Source of the DNA: Chitinophaga eiseniae
Lineage (GTDB): Bacteria > Bacteroidota > Bacteroidia > Chitinophagales > Chitinophagaceae
Direction of reading: 5' to 3'
NCBI RefSeq assembly: GCF_900167135.1
Contig: NZ_FUWZ01000011.1
Coordinates: 3,001-47,258, forward strand
Length of the DNA stretch: 44,258 nucleotides
Below are positions 24,837-33,993 of the stretch, one piece after another (position 1 is the stretch's first letter; every line of letters begins with the position of its first letter). The position numbers and the translations under genes were made by a program. A model generated the notes under the pieces. The model was not told the origin of the DNA. It did no database searches and saw only the letters and a program-made list of their open reading frames with translations.

Positions 24837-27800
24837 TTAATTTGAAATATCAGCCACCATTGGCAAATCGTCGGTAATCATATGCGGACATTGTATAACC
24901 GCATGCAGCAGCTGTTTATAATGTGTAAATAAAGCCACTGACCTTTCCGGGGAAAAATACTGCCGGTCCGTTAGAAACTGCAGCAGCAATCCCTTCCCTG
25001 CTTCTATTACACTCAGTGCTATTCTGTTCTGTTCCTTATCCAGTTGAAGGTATTTTACAGTAGTCTCTTCCGGCAGCGGCATATCTTTCAGGTAGTCATA
25101 GTCCTGGTAGTTATACAGCAGGTCGGCATTCACCAGCTGAAGCGGATTCACTGGCAAGCGTTCCAGCAGTTTCACGAAAGGATAACTGCCATTGGCCATA
25201 TCTTCCAGAAAATGCAGCTGAAATTTCTTGAGCCATCCCAATACTTCCAGTGAGCCATCGGTGATTCCCCTTATCATGATTTGGTTGGAAAAAAGACCTA
25301 TCGTCCGGCTTACGTCCATGTCTCCGTATTCTACCGCATACCTTCCGGACAACTGTGTTTGCACCGTAATGTCCTGCTGTCCGCTGTATTGCCTCACCAG
25401 CAACATAAGCGTGCCCAGCATAAGGCCCGACATCGTTAGCTGGTGTGTTCTCACAAACTGTACCACCTCCTGGTAGCAGTCGCCGGTTATGGCCCCGGCC
25501 ACAGCCGTTGTGTTGAGAAGTGCGCCCTGCTCTGCAAGGGCAGCAAAGCTGACGGCGGGCATAAAATTTTCCAGCCGCGCAAGCCAGTAGTTCTCCTGAC
25601 AACGCCCCGCAGGAGAAGCCACAAAATGTTGTTGCCATACCGCAAAGTCCCGGTACTGGCATTTCAGGGGAGTCACATCAATGGTACTGTCCCCGCAACA
25701 GTATTGGTAGTATTGCAGCAAATCATCCTTCAGAATTCCGATAGACACACCGTCGGCAATAATATGATCGAGGGTGATCATAACATGGTACTCTTGTTCC
25801 GGCATTGCGAGTATGGTAACGCGTATTAGCGGTTCCCCGAAAAGACAAAAATCTTCTTGTTTTTCCGCTGTAATCATCGCGGCCATATCTTCCTTGACAA
25901 TCTGCTTTAATGTGACCGGGACCTCATTCTCCGTTACAGGTAATATCCGTTGTTGTATCCGGCCTTCTGTTTTCACCAAAACGGTCCTTAAAATTTCATG
26001 TCTTTGTACCAGCAGCTGCAGCGCTTTTCTGAAAGCGGCAACATCCAGTCCGCAAACGGTATAATTGCACTGAACAGGGTCGCCTGGTATTGCAAAGTCC
26101 TGAAAATAGCTCTGCTGGTTAAAGGAAATATCATATGTCCCGGAGGATGCCGGCAGGCTGTATAGTGGCTCAGCCGGGGCATATGGCGTGCCACTTTCCG
26201 TTGAAAAATAATCAGCCAGCATCCGGATGGTTGTGTAGCTATAGAGAACCGTCAGAGGCTCATTTCTTCCTAACACGCGGTTGTACCTGATATTAAGTTT
26301 CACCAGGGAAATGGAATTTCCTCCCAACAGGAAAAAGTCGTCATTCATCCCGATTGCTGCCACGCCTAATACGTCTTTCCATAATATCAGCAGTTTTTCT
26401 TCCATTTCATTGGCCGGCAAATCTGTTTCCGGCCGGGCGACGGCGTAGTCACCGGGATCGGGAAGGTGCTTTCTGTCTATTTTCCCATTTGCTGTTAGTG
26501 GCAAAGCGGCCAGAAAGACGACATGCGCCGGAAGCATGTAGGCCGGGAGGTACTGACTAAGATATTGACGGATTCCTGCTATGCCGACAGCCGGACCAGC
26601 CATCACATAGGCTACCAGCTGTTGTTCCCCGTTGGCATTGCGTTTCACGGCTATCACGCCGTCCGTTACCCCGGGAGCCTGCAGCAAGCGGTTTTCCACT
26701 TCGCCGGTCTCAATTCTGTGTCCGCGGATTTTTACCTGTCCGTCTCTTCTTCCGGAAAAAAACAGGTTACCATCCGTGCCCCATTTGCCCATGTCGCCGG
26801 TTTTATACATGCGTATGTTACCCGGCCTGAAAGGATCTGTCGTAAACCGGGCGGCTGTCAGCGCTTCATTATTGAGGTAAGCCCTTCCCACCCCGGTCCC
26901 GGATACACATATTTCGCCTTCAATCCCTGGCGGACAAAGCATCCCGTCTTTATCCAGGAGGTATATGCGGATATTACGAATAGGCCGGCCGACAGGGACT
27001 TTTCCTGACACCGGCGCTTTGTGCATAATGGCAAGGGTCACATCATCCGCCGCTTCTGCCGGTCCGTAGGCATTCACAACAGGAATAGCCGGGAAGAGCG
27101 CAAACCAACGCTGTAGCAGCACCGCTTCCGTGTCCTCTCCTGTTACCAGCAAATACCTCAGCCGGGGAAACAATATTCCGGGATGCTCCTCAAGGATATC
27201 CAGCATCACCTTCAGATAACTGGGCACCAGCTGTAGTATCGTTATCTCATCGGAGATGCATTGATGAATAAAATCGCCGGGATCTGCAATCCGTGCATGT
27301 TCGTATATGACTGTAGCGCCACCGCATATGAGGGGATTCAGCAATTGCCATACGGATATATCGAAGGTAAAGGGAGCCGTTTGGGCTATTTTACTGTCAG
27401 CCTGCAATTGCAGTTCTTCTTTCATCGCCACCAGGTGATTGAACAGTCCTTTGTGCTCAATCATCGCTCCTTTCGGCTTGCCGGTAGACCCTGAAGTATA
27501 TATCACGTAAGCCAGGTGGGCCGGCGTAGCTACAGCAGGCAGATTACTTACCGCATACAGGTCCCGCTGTTCGTTGAAACAGTCAAGGCTCTCTGTGTCA
27601 ATTAACACCCTGCAACCACTGTCCTGCATCATGTAGTCTTTGCGTTCCTGCGGAAAAAGCGGGTCAACCGGCATATATGCAGCACCGGCTTTCAGGATGG
27701 CCAGCACGGCTATCAGCATTTGTTCGTTCCTGTCAAGACATACGGCCACCAGTTCATCCGGGCGTACATTACAGGACTGCCGCAGATAGCGGGCCAGCTG

Positions 27801-29519
27801 ATTGGCTTTTTCATTCAGTTCCCGGTAGGTAAGCGTTACCGCTCCGGCAACAACGGCAATGTTATCGGGATACAGCGCAACCTGTTCCTCGAAGCAGGCG
27901 GGAAAAACCGTATCGTCAGGAAGCGTATCGGTATTGTTTAGCGTCTCCAGCAGGTATTGTTTTTCCTGCCTGCTGAGAAAATCGAGTACCGACAATGGCT
28001 GGTCCGGAAGATGCAGGGCCGCTTCCAGTAATTGTTCCATATGCGCTCCCAGTCTCGCCACCCTGTCATAGTGATACAGATCCGTATTGTATTCCAGTAT
28101 TACCAGTAATCCTTCCGGCGTGTCGGCGAAATCTACCGACAGGTCAAACTGGCTATTGGAACGGGCGCCTTCAGCAAGCGCCGTGGCCGTCAGTTCACCG
28201 CCTCCTTTTTTGCCGGCGCTGGTTTCCGCTGTATCCTGCATCGTTATCATTACGTCAAACAACGGGCTGTGACTCATGTCGCGTTGCAGCCGCAATTCAT
28301 CCACCAACATGTCAAACGGATAAATCTGATGCTCGTACGCTTCTGTTGTTATCTGCTTTACCTGTTGCAGGAGCGTACGGAAAGAATCCTTTCCGGAGAA
28401 ACGGCAACGTAACGCGAGGGTGTTTACATAAAAGCCGATCTGTGTTTCAAGGTCCACATGGTCCCTGCCAGCTACCGGGGTACCGATCGTTATGTCTTCC
28501 TGACCGGTGTACCGGTAGAATAATGCATTCATCAGTGAAAGCAGGCCCATAAAAAGCGTGGCGCCCTGTTGCAGCACATACGACTTTAACCTCTCTGCCA
28601 GCGCTACCGGGATGACCCTGGTCAGTGTAAGACCGTTGTATGTTTTTACCGCGGGACGTAGTTTATCAGCCGGCAGTTCCAGTACCGGAATATCTCCATC
28701 GAACTGACGGAGCCAGTAACGGCGGTGATAATCCAGCAGAGGGCCTTTTAGCTGCGAGTTCCGCCAGCAGGTATAATCTTTATATTGCAGTCGTAATGGA
28801 GGTAAAGGCGCTATTGACTGTCCGCACCCCATACAATACAGCCAAAGTAACTCCCGTAGCAGTACCTGCATAGACCAGCCGTCGCTGATGATGTGATGCA
28901 TGGCATAGACCAGCATCCATTTATTTTCTTCAATTTTCAACAAGGTGGTCCTTAAAAGCGGGCCGGCACTCAGATCGAAAGCAGTGGCCGTCACCCTCCG
29001 CACATGCCTGTCTATTTCTTCCTGCTGATGCGGGTCGTTGACCAATTCGAAAACCTCCATACGGAAGGGTAACGCTTCCAACGGCAGGACACACTGCCGC
29101 ACCTCTTCCTTTCCATTCTCCCGGAAAACGGTACGCAGGATTTCATGACGTTGGATCACCTGCTGCAATGCCTGCCGTAACGCGCCAATATTCATTTCTC
29201 CGGAGAAGGTATATATGCCGGGTATATTATAGGCAATGCTGCTTTCACTAAACTGGCTCAATATCCATAAGCGTCGCTGGGCTGCCGACAGCGGATAATC
29301 CGGCGCCGGCGCCACCAACGGAATACCGCCCTGCACGTCGGCAGCAGGAGAATGTTCCTGCAAAAATGCCAGTATGGGCGCTTTCAGTTGTTTTATTTTC
29401 TCCTTTTCCTTATCGGATAAGGCCGGTGTATTGCCCACAACCCTCAGGAGCCCGTCGGACGCTTTAACAAAAATGCCTTTGCTTTTTAAATGGAGAATGA
29501 GGTCAGGTATATGTTCCAT
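24837..29519 (-). CDS. Nonribosomal peptide synthetase, terminal module: docking-C-A(Dab-like)-T-C, no thioesterase
   Basis: 1560 residues from ATG at 29519; a TTG at 29531 is in frame. Residues 1-55 form a TubC-type docking domain. The first C domain (about 70-500) has HHIISDGWS. The A domain (about 540-1030) has YVIYTSGSTGKPKG, FDISVWQLL, LVTGEDT, AYGPAEAADD and NGKIDRKHL. Aligned to GrsA positions the code reads DIWQLTADDK, one residue from the DIWELTADDK I recall for 2,4-diaminobutyrate in pyoverdine synthetases. T follows (LGGNSIS, near 1069). A complete second C domain fills 1125-1560; its active site reads DHIIADG (25749-25769), keeping the second His. No TE or reductase follows, so release must use this C domain or act in trans. 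Preceded by the Dab aminotransferase gene. Confidence 0.95.
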   Translation of the reverse strand: MEHIPDLILHLKSKGIFVKASDGLLRVVGNTPALSDKEKEKIKQLKAPILAFLQEHSPAADVQGGIPLVAPAPDYPLSAAQRRLWILSQFSESSIAYNIPGIYTFSGEMNIGALRQALQQVIQRHEILRTVFRENGKEEVRQCVLPLEALPFRMEVFELVNDPHQQEEIDRHVRRVTATAFDLSAGPLLRTTLLKIEENKWMLVYAMHHIISDGWSMQVLLRELLWLYCMGCGQSIAPLPPLRLQYKDYTCWRNSQLKGPLLDYHRRYWLRQFDGDIPVLELPADKLRPAVKTYNGLTLTRVIPVALAERLKSYVLQQGATLFMGLLSLMNALFYRYTGQEDITIGTPVAGRDHVDLETQIGFYVNTLALRCRFSGKDSFRTLLQQVKQITTEAYEHQIYPFDMLVDELRLQRDMSHSPLFDVMITMQDTAETSAGKKGGGELTATALAEGARSNSQFDLSVDFADTPEGLLVILEYNTDLYHYDRVARLGAHMEQLLEAALHLPDQPLSVLDFLSRQEKQYLLETLNNTDTLPDDTVFPACFEEQVALYPDNIAVVAGAVTLTYRELNEKANQLARYLRQSCNVRPDELVAVCLDRNEQMLIAVLAILKAGAAYMPVDPLFPQERKDYMMQDSGCRVLIDTESLDCFNEQRDLYAVSNLPAVATPAHLAYVIYTSGSTGKPKGAMIEHKGLFNHLVAMKEELQLQADSKIAQTAPFTFDISVWQLLNPLICGGATVIYEHARIADPGDFIHQCISDEITILQLVPSYLKVMLDILEEHPGILFPRLRYLLVTGEDTEAVLLQRWFALFPAIPVVNAYGPAEAADDVTLAIMHKAPVSGKVPVGRPIRNIRIYLLDKDGMLCPPGIEGEICVSGTGVGRAYLNNEALTAARFTTDPFRPGNIRMYKTGDMGKWGTDGNLFFSGRRDGQVKIRGHRIETGEVENRLLQAPGVTDGVIAVKRNANGEQQLVAYVMAGPAVGIAGIRQYLSQYLPAYMLPAHVVFLAALPLTANGKIDRKHLPDPGDYAVARPETDLPANEMEEKLLILWKDVLGVAAIGMNDDFFLLGGNSISLVKLNIRYNRVLGRNEPLTVLYSYTTIRMLADYFSTESGTPYAPAEPLYSLPASSGTYDISFNQQSYFQDFAIPGDPVQCNYTVCGLDVAAFRKALQLLVQRHEILRTVLVKTEGRIQQRILPVTENEVPVTLKQIVKEDMAAMITAEKQEDFCLFGEPLIRVTILAMPEQEYHVMITLDHIIADGVSIGILKDDLLQYYQYCCGDSTIDVTPLKCQYRDFAVWQQHFVASPAGRCQENYWLARLENFMPAVSFAALAEQGALLNTTAVAGAITGDCYQEVVQFVRTHQLTMSGLMLGTLMLLVRQYSGQQDITVQTQLSGRYAVEYGDMDVSRTIGLFSNQIMIRGITDGSLEVLGWLKKFQLHFLEDMANGSYPFVKLLERLPVNPLQLVNADLLYNYQDYDYLKDMPLPEETTVKYLQLDKEQNRIALSVIEAGKGLLLQFLTDRQYFSPERSVALFTHYKQLLHAVIQCPHMITDDLPMVADISN

Positions 29520-29548
29520 AAGAAAGTACAAACTTTGGGAAATTCAAA

Positions 29549-30814
29549 TCAGCTCGCTGTTTCATTCATCAAACGGGTTGCGCCGGCATATTCCGGTTCC
29601 CTGATACGCCTTTCCATCATGGCAAGGCCGGTCCTTAGATTGTCTTTGCTGATCGTCAGCGGCGGCAGGATTTTGAGGACCTGGTCATCCATTCCGCAGG
29701 CTTCAATGAGCAGCCCGTCGCGGAACAAACCGGAAGCCACGGCACGGGCTTCACTTCCCGATCTGAATTCAACCCCCCATATCATTCCCATTCCCCGGAC
29801 ACCTTTTACTGCTTCACACTGTGTGACCAATTGCGTCAGTGTCAACCCGATCATTTCCTCTTTTTCCTTTATTTCGTTCAGCAGGCCGTCATCTTTCCAG
29901 TAGTGGAGCGCCGCATGGGCCGTACACAGTGAAAGGTTGTTAGCCCTGAAGGTGCCGTTATGCTCTCCCGGCTTCCAGTGGTCGAGCGAGGGCTTCATTA
30001 ATATGACCGACAGGGGCAGCCCGAACCCGCTAATGGATTTAGATAACAATACGATATCGGGAATAATTCCCGCCCGTTCAAAACTAAAGAAGGAGCCGGT
30101 CCTGCCGCAACCTACCTGTATATCATCTACGATTAATAGTATCCCGTTTTCGGCGGTGAATGCTCTCAATGCTTTCAGCCATGCTACCCCGGCAATGTTC
30201 ACCCCGCCTTCCGCCTGTATGGTTTCCAGGATAATGGCCGCTGGCAGCGTCACACCGGAGCCGGATGTTTTAATCATTGCCTCCAGGTAACGCAGCGTAT
30301 CAAAAGCGCCATCCCCAAACTGATCGAAGGGAAAAAAAGTTACATCATGCAGGGTATTGCCGGGATGTTGTTCTTCCCTGCATCCCGACAAAGACATGGA
30401 CATTGAAGTCATTCCGTGGAACGACTGGGTAAACGCTATGATCTTTTTCCTCTTTGTAACCAGGCGCGCCAGTTTAACAGCAGCTTCCACAGCATTCGTA
30501 CCGGTAGGTCCGGGAAACTGGACCTTGTAGTCAAGCCCTCTTGGCTCTAAGATCGTTTCCTGGAACGCCGTAAGAAACAGTTCCTTCATTTTACTGTCCA
30601 TATCCAGGCAATGCAGAATATGATCATTATCCAGAAAGGAATGAACAGCCGCTTTCAGGGCAGGGTTGTTATGTCCATAATTCATAGTACCGGCGCCGCA
30701 GAAAAAATCGATATAGTCCTTCCCGGTAGTATCTGTAACAATTTCTCCTTTTGCAACGGTAAAAACAGCAGGAAATGCTTTGGCGTAGTAGTTAACATTT
30801 GATTCATTCAGCAT
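29549..30814 (-). CDS. Diaminobutyrate--2-oxoglutarate aminotransferase (EctB/PvdH-like)
   Basis: 421 residues from ATG at 30814; the longer frame to 30907 adds an atypical leader overlapping the previous gene. It is a class III PLP aminotransferase: DFFCGAGTMNYGHNNP, QFPGPTGTNAVEAAVKLAR, FTQSFHGMT, LIVDDIQVGCGRTGSFFSFE, LLSKSISGFGLP with the PLP lysine near residue 258, and EHNGTFRANN. This combination is specific to EctB/PvdH enzymes, which make L-2,4-diaminobutyrate from aspartate semialdehyde with glutamate as donor. No ectA or ectC is adjacent. It lies between the ornithine and Dab-type NRPS genes, so its job is very likely monomer supply. Confidence 0.93.
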   Translation of the reverse strand: MLNESNVNYYAKAFPAVFTVAKGEIVTDTTGKDYIDFFCGAGTMNYGHNNPALKAAVHSFLDNDHILHCLDMDSKMKELFLTAFQETILEPRGLDYKVQFPGPTGTNAVEAAVKLARLVTKRKKIIAFTQSFHGMTSMSMSLSGCREEQHPGNTLHDVTFFPFDQFGDGAFDTLRYLEAMIKTSGSGVTLPAAIILETIQAEGGVNIAGVAWLKALRAFTAENGILLIVDDIQVGCGRTGSFFSFERAGIIPDIVLLSKSISGFGLPLSVILMKPSLDHWKPGEHNGTFRANNLSLCTAHAALHYWKDDGLLNEIKEKEEMIGLTLTQLVTQCEAVKGVRGMGMIWGVEFRSGSEARAVASGLFRDGLLIEACGMDDQVLKILPPLTISKDNLRTGLAMMERRIREPEYAGATRLMNETAS

Positions 30815-30855
30815 ACTGATATGTTTTTTAAACCTAAAGAAATACAGGGACCGCT

Positions 30856-33800
30856 TCAAAAGATCAGATCCTCTGCTGTATCTGCATTTGTATCTTCCGG
30901 CACGCACAGCAACGCGTCAATATATCTGGCCAGCGCGGCGATGGTGGGATGCCGGAAAAAATATCCTATTTCGATCTTAATACCGAAGTGCTCCGCTATT
31001 CTTGCCACCACCTGCATGAGCTTCAGGCTATGACCACCGAGATCAAAAAAACCAGACTCCACGCTGATCACTTCACGCTTGAGTACAAGCTGCCAGATCT
31101 CCAATAATTTTTCTTCTGTTTCGTTCCGCGGCAGCACTATTTCCTGCGCCGCCTGTCTGCCGGCGCTGTCCGGCAAAGGAAGCCTTTCACGTGCTATCTT
31201 GCCGTTTGCGGTAACCGGAAACTGTTCCAGTTGTATGAACCAGGTCGGCAACATGTAGACAGGCAGCATGTCCAGCAAGGCAGCCCTCAGGCTGTCGGAA
31301 CTAATAGATTCATCGGCCTGGAAATACGCCACCAGTTCCTTCTCTCCGTCGACGGTAGTGTGTACTGTCACAATACCGTTCCTGACGCCCGGACAGGCAG
31401 TCAACGCATTTTCAACCTCACCCGGTTCTATCCTGTATCCGCGGATTTTTATCTGATAATCCGTGCGGCCCAGGAACTCCAGATTTCCGTCCGGCAGCCA
31501 CCTTCCGAGATCCCCTGTTTTATACATGCGGCCGCCGGGCCTGAAGGGGTCCGGTAAAAATCGTGCTGACGTCAGTTCGGGGTTCCGGTGATAGCCGTCT
31601 GCTACGCCTTCCCCGCCGATATATATTTCCCCGGCCAACCCTATTGGCTGCAATTGTCCCATTGAATTCAGGATATAGAAAGTATTATTGGGAAATGGCT
31701 TTCCCACCGGCAGGTTTGTTGCGGAATAGTCCGGCGCGGGATATTTTTGCTCAAAGAAGGAAGTGTCGATGGTCGCTTCGGTCGCGCCGTAACTGTTAAT
31801 GATCCTGGTTTTGTCACCTATCCGCTGCTGCAACTCATAATAAGCGGCAGCATTCATTGTATCGGAACCGAAGATCAGTACTTTCAGGAAACTGATATCC
31901 TTTTGTTCCTGCTGTACATATTCCATCAGCGGAAGTAGTATTCCGGGGGTGCCTTCCAGGATAGTGATACGGCGGCGATACATTATTGCATACAGCGCTT
32001 CCATGTCCAGTTTCACCTCATCCGGACAGATGACCATTGTACCGCCTGAAAACAGGGACCGGCAACAGTCGCCCATAAATACATCGAATGCGATACTTGC
32101 CAACTGTAACAGGCTCACGGAAAATGTGCCGAGGCCATAGGCCTGCTGCCATCCCCGGCAGATATTCGCAACCTGCCGATGCGCGACCTGCACGCCCTTC
32201 GGCTTACCCGTTGAGCCGGAAGTATAGTTTACATAAGCCGGATGGGCGGCAGTTACACCAGATATCACCGCGGCATCACTGTATAAATGCGCAGCCGACA
32301 GAAATGCCATTATCACATCCCCGTCCACCAGCGCTTTACAGGCGGCGTCGCCCATCATGTAATCCACTCTTTCCTGCGGATAGGAAAGATCCACCGGTAC
32401 ATATGCGGCACCGGATTTTAATATAGCCATGACAGTTATGACCATCCATTCATCCCGGGGCAGCATTATCCCTACGAGATCGCCAGGGACAGTATGATAC
32501 CGCTCCATAAGATAACGCGCCAGCCGGTTTGATCTTTCATCCAACTCCTGGTAGGTCAGGGTGATATCACCGGCCACCAGCGCGATGCTGGCCGGTGATA
32601 TTGCCACCATCTCTTCAAACAGGTCCGGGAGTGTTTTATCCGTTGGGTAATCAATTACTTCACCGCTAAATGTTTCCAGCAGCCGTAGTTTCTCCGCATG
32701 GTCCAACGCATCCACATTTCTGATCTTCACGTCGGGGTCTGCGGCTACAGCTGCGATTAGCCGTTCCAGGTGGCTGCTGATCAGCGCAAGCGTATTTTGT
32801 GTGTATACGTTACTGTTATAGGAGATCAATATTCTGAAGGTATTACCCGGAGAAACCGTAAGACAAAAATCGTAGTTCGTCTGTTCATAAACATTGGACG
32901 ACAACAGGGAGAGCGTATCCATTGTTTGCGCCAGCATTTCCTGAACGGGGTAGTTTTCAAAGACGATAATATGATCAAACAATCTGCTTCCCAACCCAGA
33001 CGCTTCCTGTGTTTCAGCCAGTTGCACATAATGATGCTCAGCGCCCCTGATATAGTCCTGCTGCACCGATTTCAGCAAGGCGCGGCATGACATGTCCGGC
33101 GAAAGGGTAATCCGTACGGGCACGGTGTTGATGAACAACCCTATCATTTCTTCCACTCCCGGAAGATCACCGGGCCTGCCGGATACTACCGCGCCAAAAA
33201 CCACGTCACTGGTATTATTCCAGGTTGCCAGCAACATACCCCACAATACCTGGACAAAAATATTTTCCGTTATGCCTGTTTCCCGGCATACGCGGGCAAT
33301 ATTTTGCCGCACATCTGCCGGCAAAACGATCTCCGTTTCCGCCAATACCGGCACTTCTCCGGTTGCCGGGCAGCGTTGTGGCAAGGTAGCAGGCTGGTTA
33401 AACCCATCCAGGTAAGCAGTCCAGTAGTCCAGGGATACCTTGCGGTCTATTTTACTGATCCAGCTGATATAATCAGCATATGGGTAAATTTTTGTCAACA
33501 CTGGCTCTGCTTGCTGCACCCATGCATGATACATCTGAAAAAACTCTCTGATCAGAATACTCACACACCAGCCATCCATAAGTATATGATGATAACTCCA
33601 GATGAACTCGTACTCCTTTTCATTCGTCTTGATTAAGGAAAGCCTCATCTGGGAGCCTCTTTGCAGGTTAAATCCGGTCGCCCTGTCCTTCAGCTTAAAT
33701 TCTTCCATTGAGAAGCTGTCATCAGCCACGGCATCAGTAAATACAAAAGATGTATTGACATCTCTGTGCACTATCTGCAGTAATTTTTCTCCGATCTCGT

Positions 33801-33993
33801 GCGTAAAGGAAGTACGCAGGATGGCGTGACGTTTCACCAGGGCGCGGAAACTCTTTTCCACCAATGCTATATCAAGCGCGCCTGCCACACGATAGCACAT
33901 CTGTTCAAGATATGCGGGCGATTGCGGCGCTGCCAGCCAGTGATAGTATAATCCCTCCTGCAAAGGGCTCAATGGATAAACATTTTCAACCAT
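30856..33993 (-). CDS. Nonribosomal peptide synthetase module DCL-A(Orn)-T
   Basis: 1045 residues. It starts directly in the condensation domain (NVYPLSPLQEGLYYHWL); the active site HHILMDGWC and the YPLSPLQEG motif mark the DCL subtype, which accepts a D-configured donor. This fits the epimerization domain ending the upstream protein. The A domain (about 460-940) has YVNYTSGSTGKPKG, FDVFMGDCC, ILEGTPG, LIFGSDT, NSYGATEATID and NGKIARERL. The hand-read code DVGEIGSIDK is identical to the ornithine code of gramicidin S and bacitracin synthetases. T has LGGHSLKL near 989, followed by an acidic tail. The start overlaps the upstream stop by 8 bases, implying translational coupling. Confidence 0.96.
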   Translation of the reverse strand: MVENVYPLSPLQEGLYYHWLAAPQSPAYLEQMCYRVAGALDIALVEKSFRALVKRHAILRTSFTHEIGEKLLQIVHRDVNTSFVFTDAVADDSFSMEEFKLKDRATGFNLQRGSQMRLSLIKTNEKEYEFIWSYHHILMDGWCVSILIREFFQMYHAWVQQAEPVLTKIYPYADYISWISKIDRKVSLDYWTAYLDGFNQPATLPQRCPATGEVPVLAETEIVLPADVRQNIARVCRETGITENIFVQVLWGMLLATWNNTSDVVFGAVVSGRPGDLPGVEEMIGLFINTVPVRITLSPDMSCRALLKSVQQDYIRGAEHHYVQLAETQEASGLGSRLFDHIIVFENYPVQEMLAQTMDTLSLLSSNVYEQTNYDFCLTVSPGNTFRILISYNSNVYTQNTLALISSHLERLIAAVAADPDVKIRNVDALDHAEKLRLLETFSGEVIDYPTDKTLPDLFEEMVAISPASIALVAGDITLTYQELDERSNRLARYLMERYHTVPGDLVGIMLPRDEWMVITVMAILKSGAAYVPVDLSYPQERVDYMMGDAACKALVDGDVIMAFLSAAHLYSDAAVISGVTAAHPAYVNYTSGSTGKPKGVQVAHRQVANICRGWQQAYGLGTFSVSLLQLASIAFDVFMGDCCRSLFSGGTMVICPDEVKLDMEALYAIMYRRRITILEGTPGILLPLMEYVQQEQKDISFLKVLIFGSDTMNAAAYYELQQRIGDKTRIINSYGATEATIDTSFFEQKYPAPDYSATNLPVGKPFPNNTFYILNSMGQLQPIGLAGEIYIGGEGVADGYHRNPELTSARFLPDPFRPGGRMYKTGDLGRWLPDGNLEFLGRTDYQIKIRGYRIEPGEVENALTACPGVRNGIVTVHTTVDGEKELVAYFQADESISSDSLRAALLDMLPVYMLPTWFIQLEQFPVTANGKIARERLPLPDSAGRQAAQEIVLPRNETEEKLLEIWQLVLKREVISVESGFFDLGGHSLKLMQVVARIAEHFGIKIEIGYFFRHPTIAALARYIDALLCVPEDTNADTAEDLIF

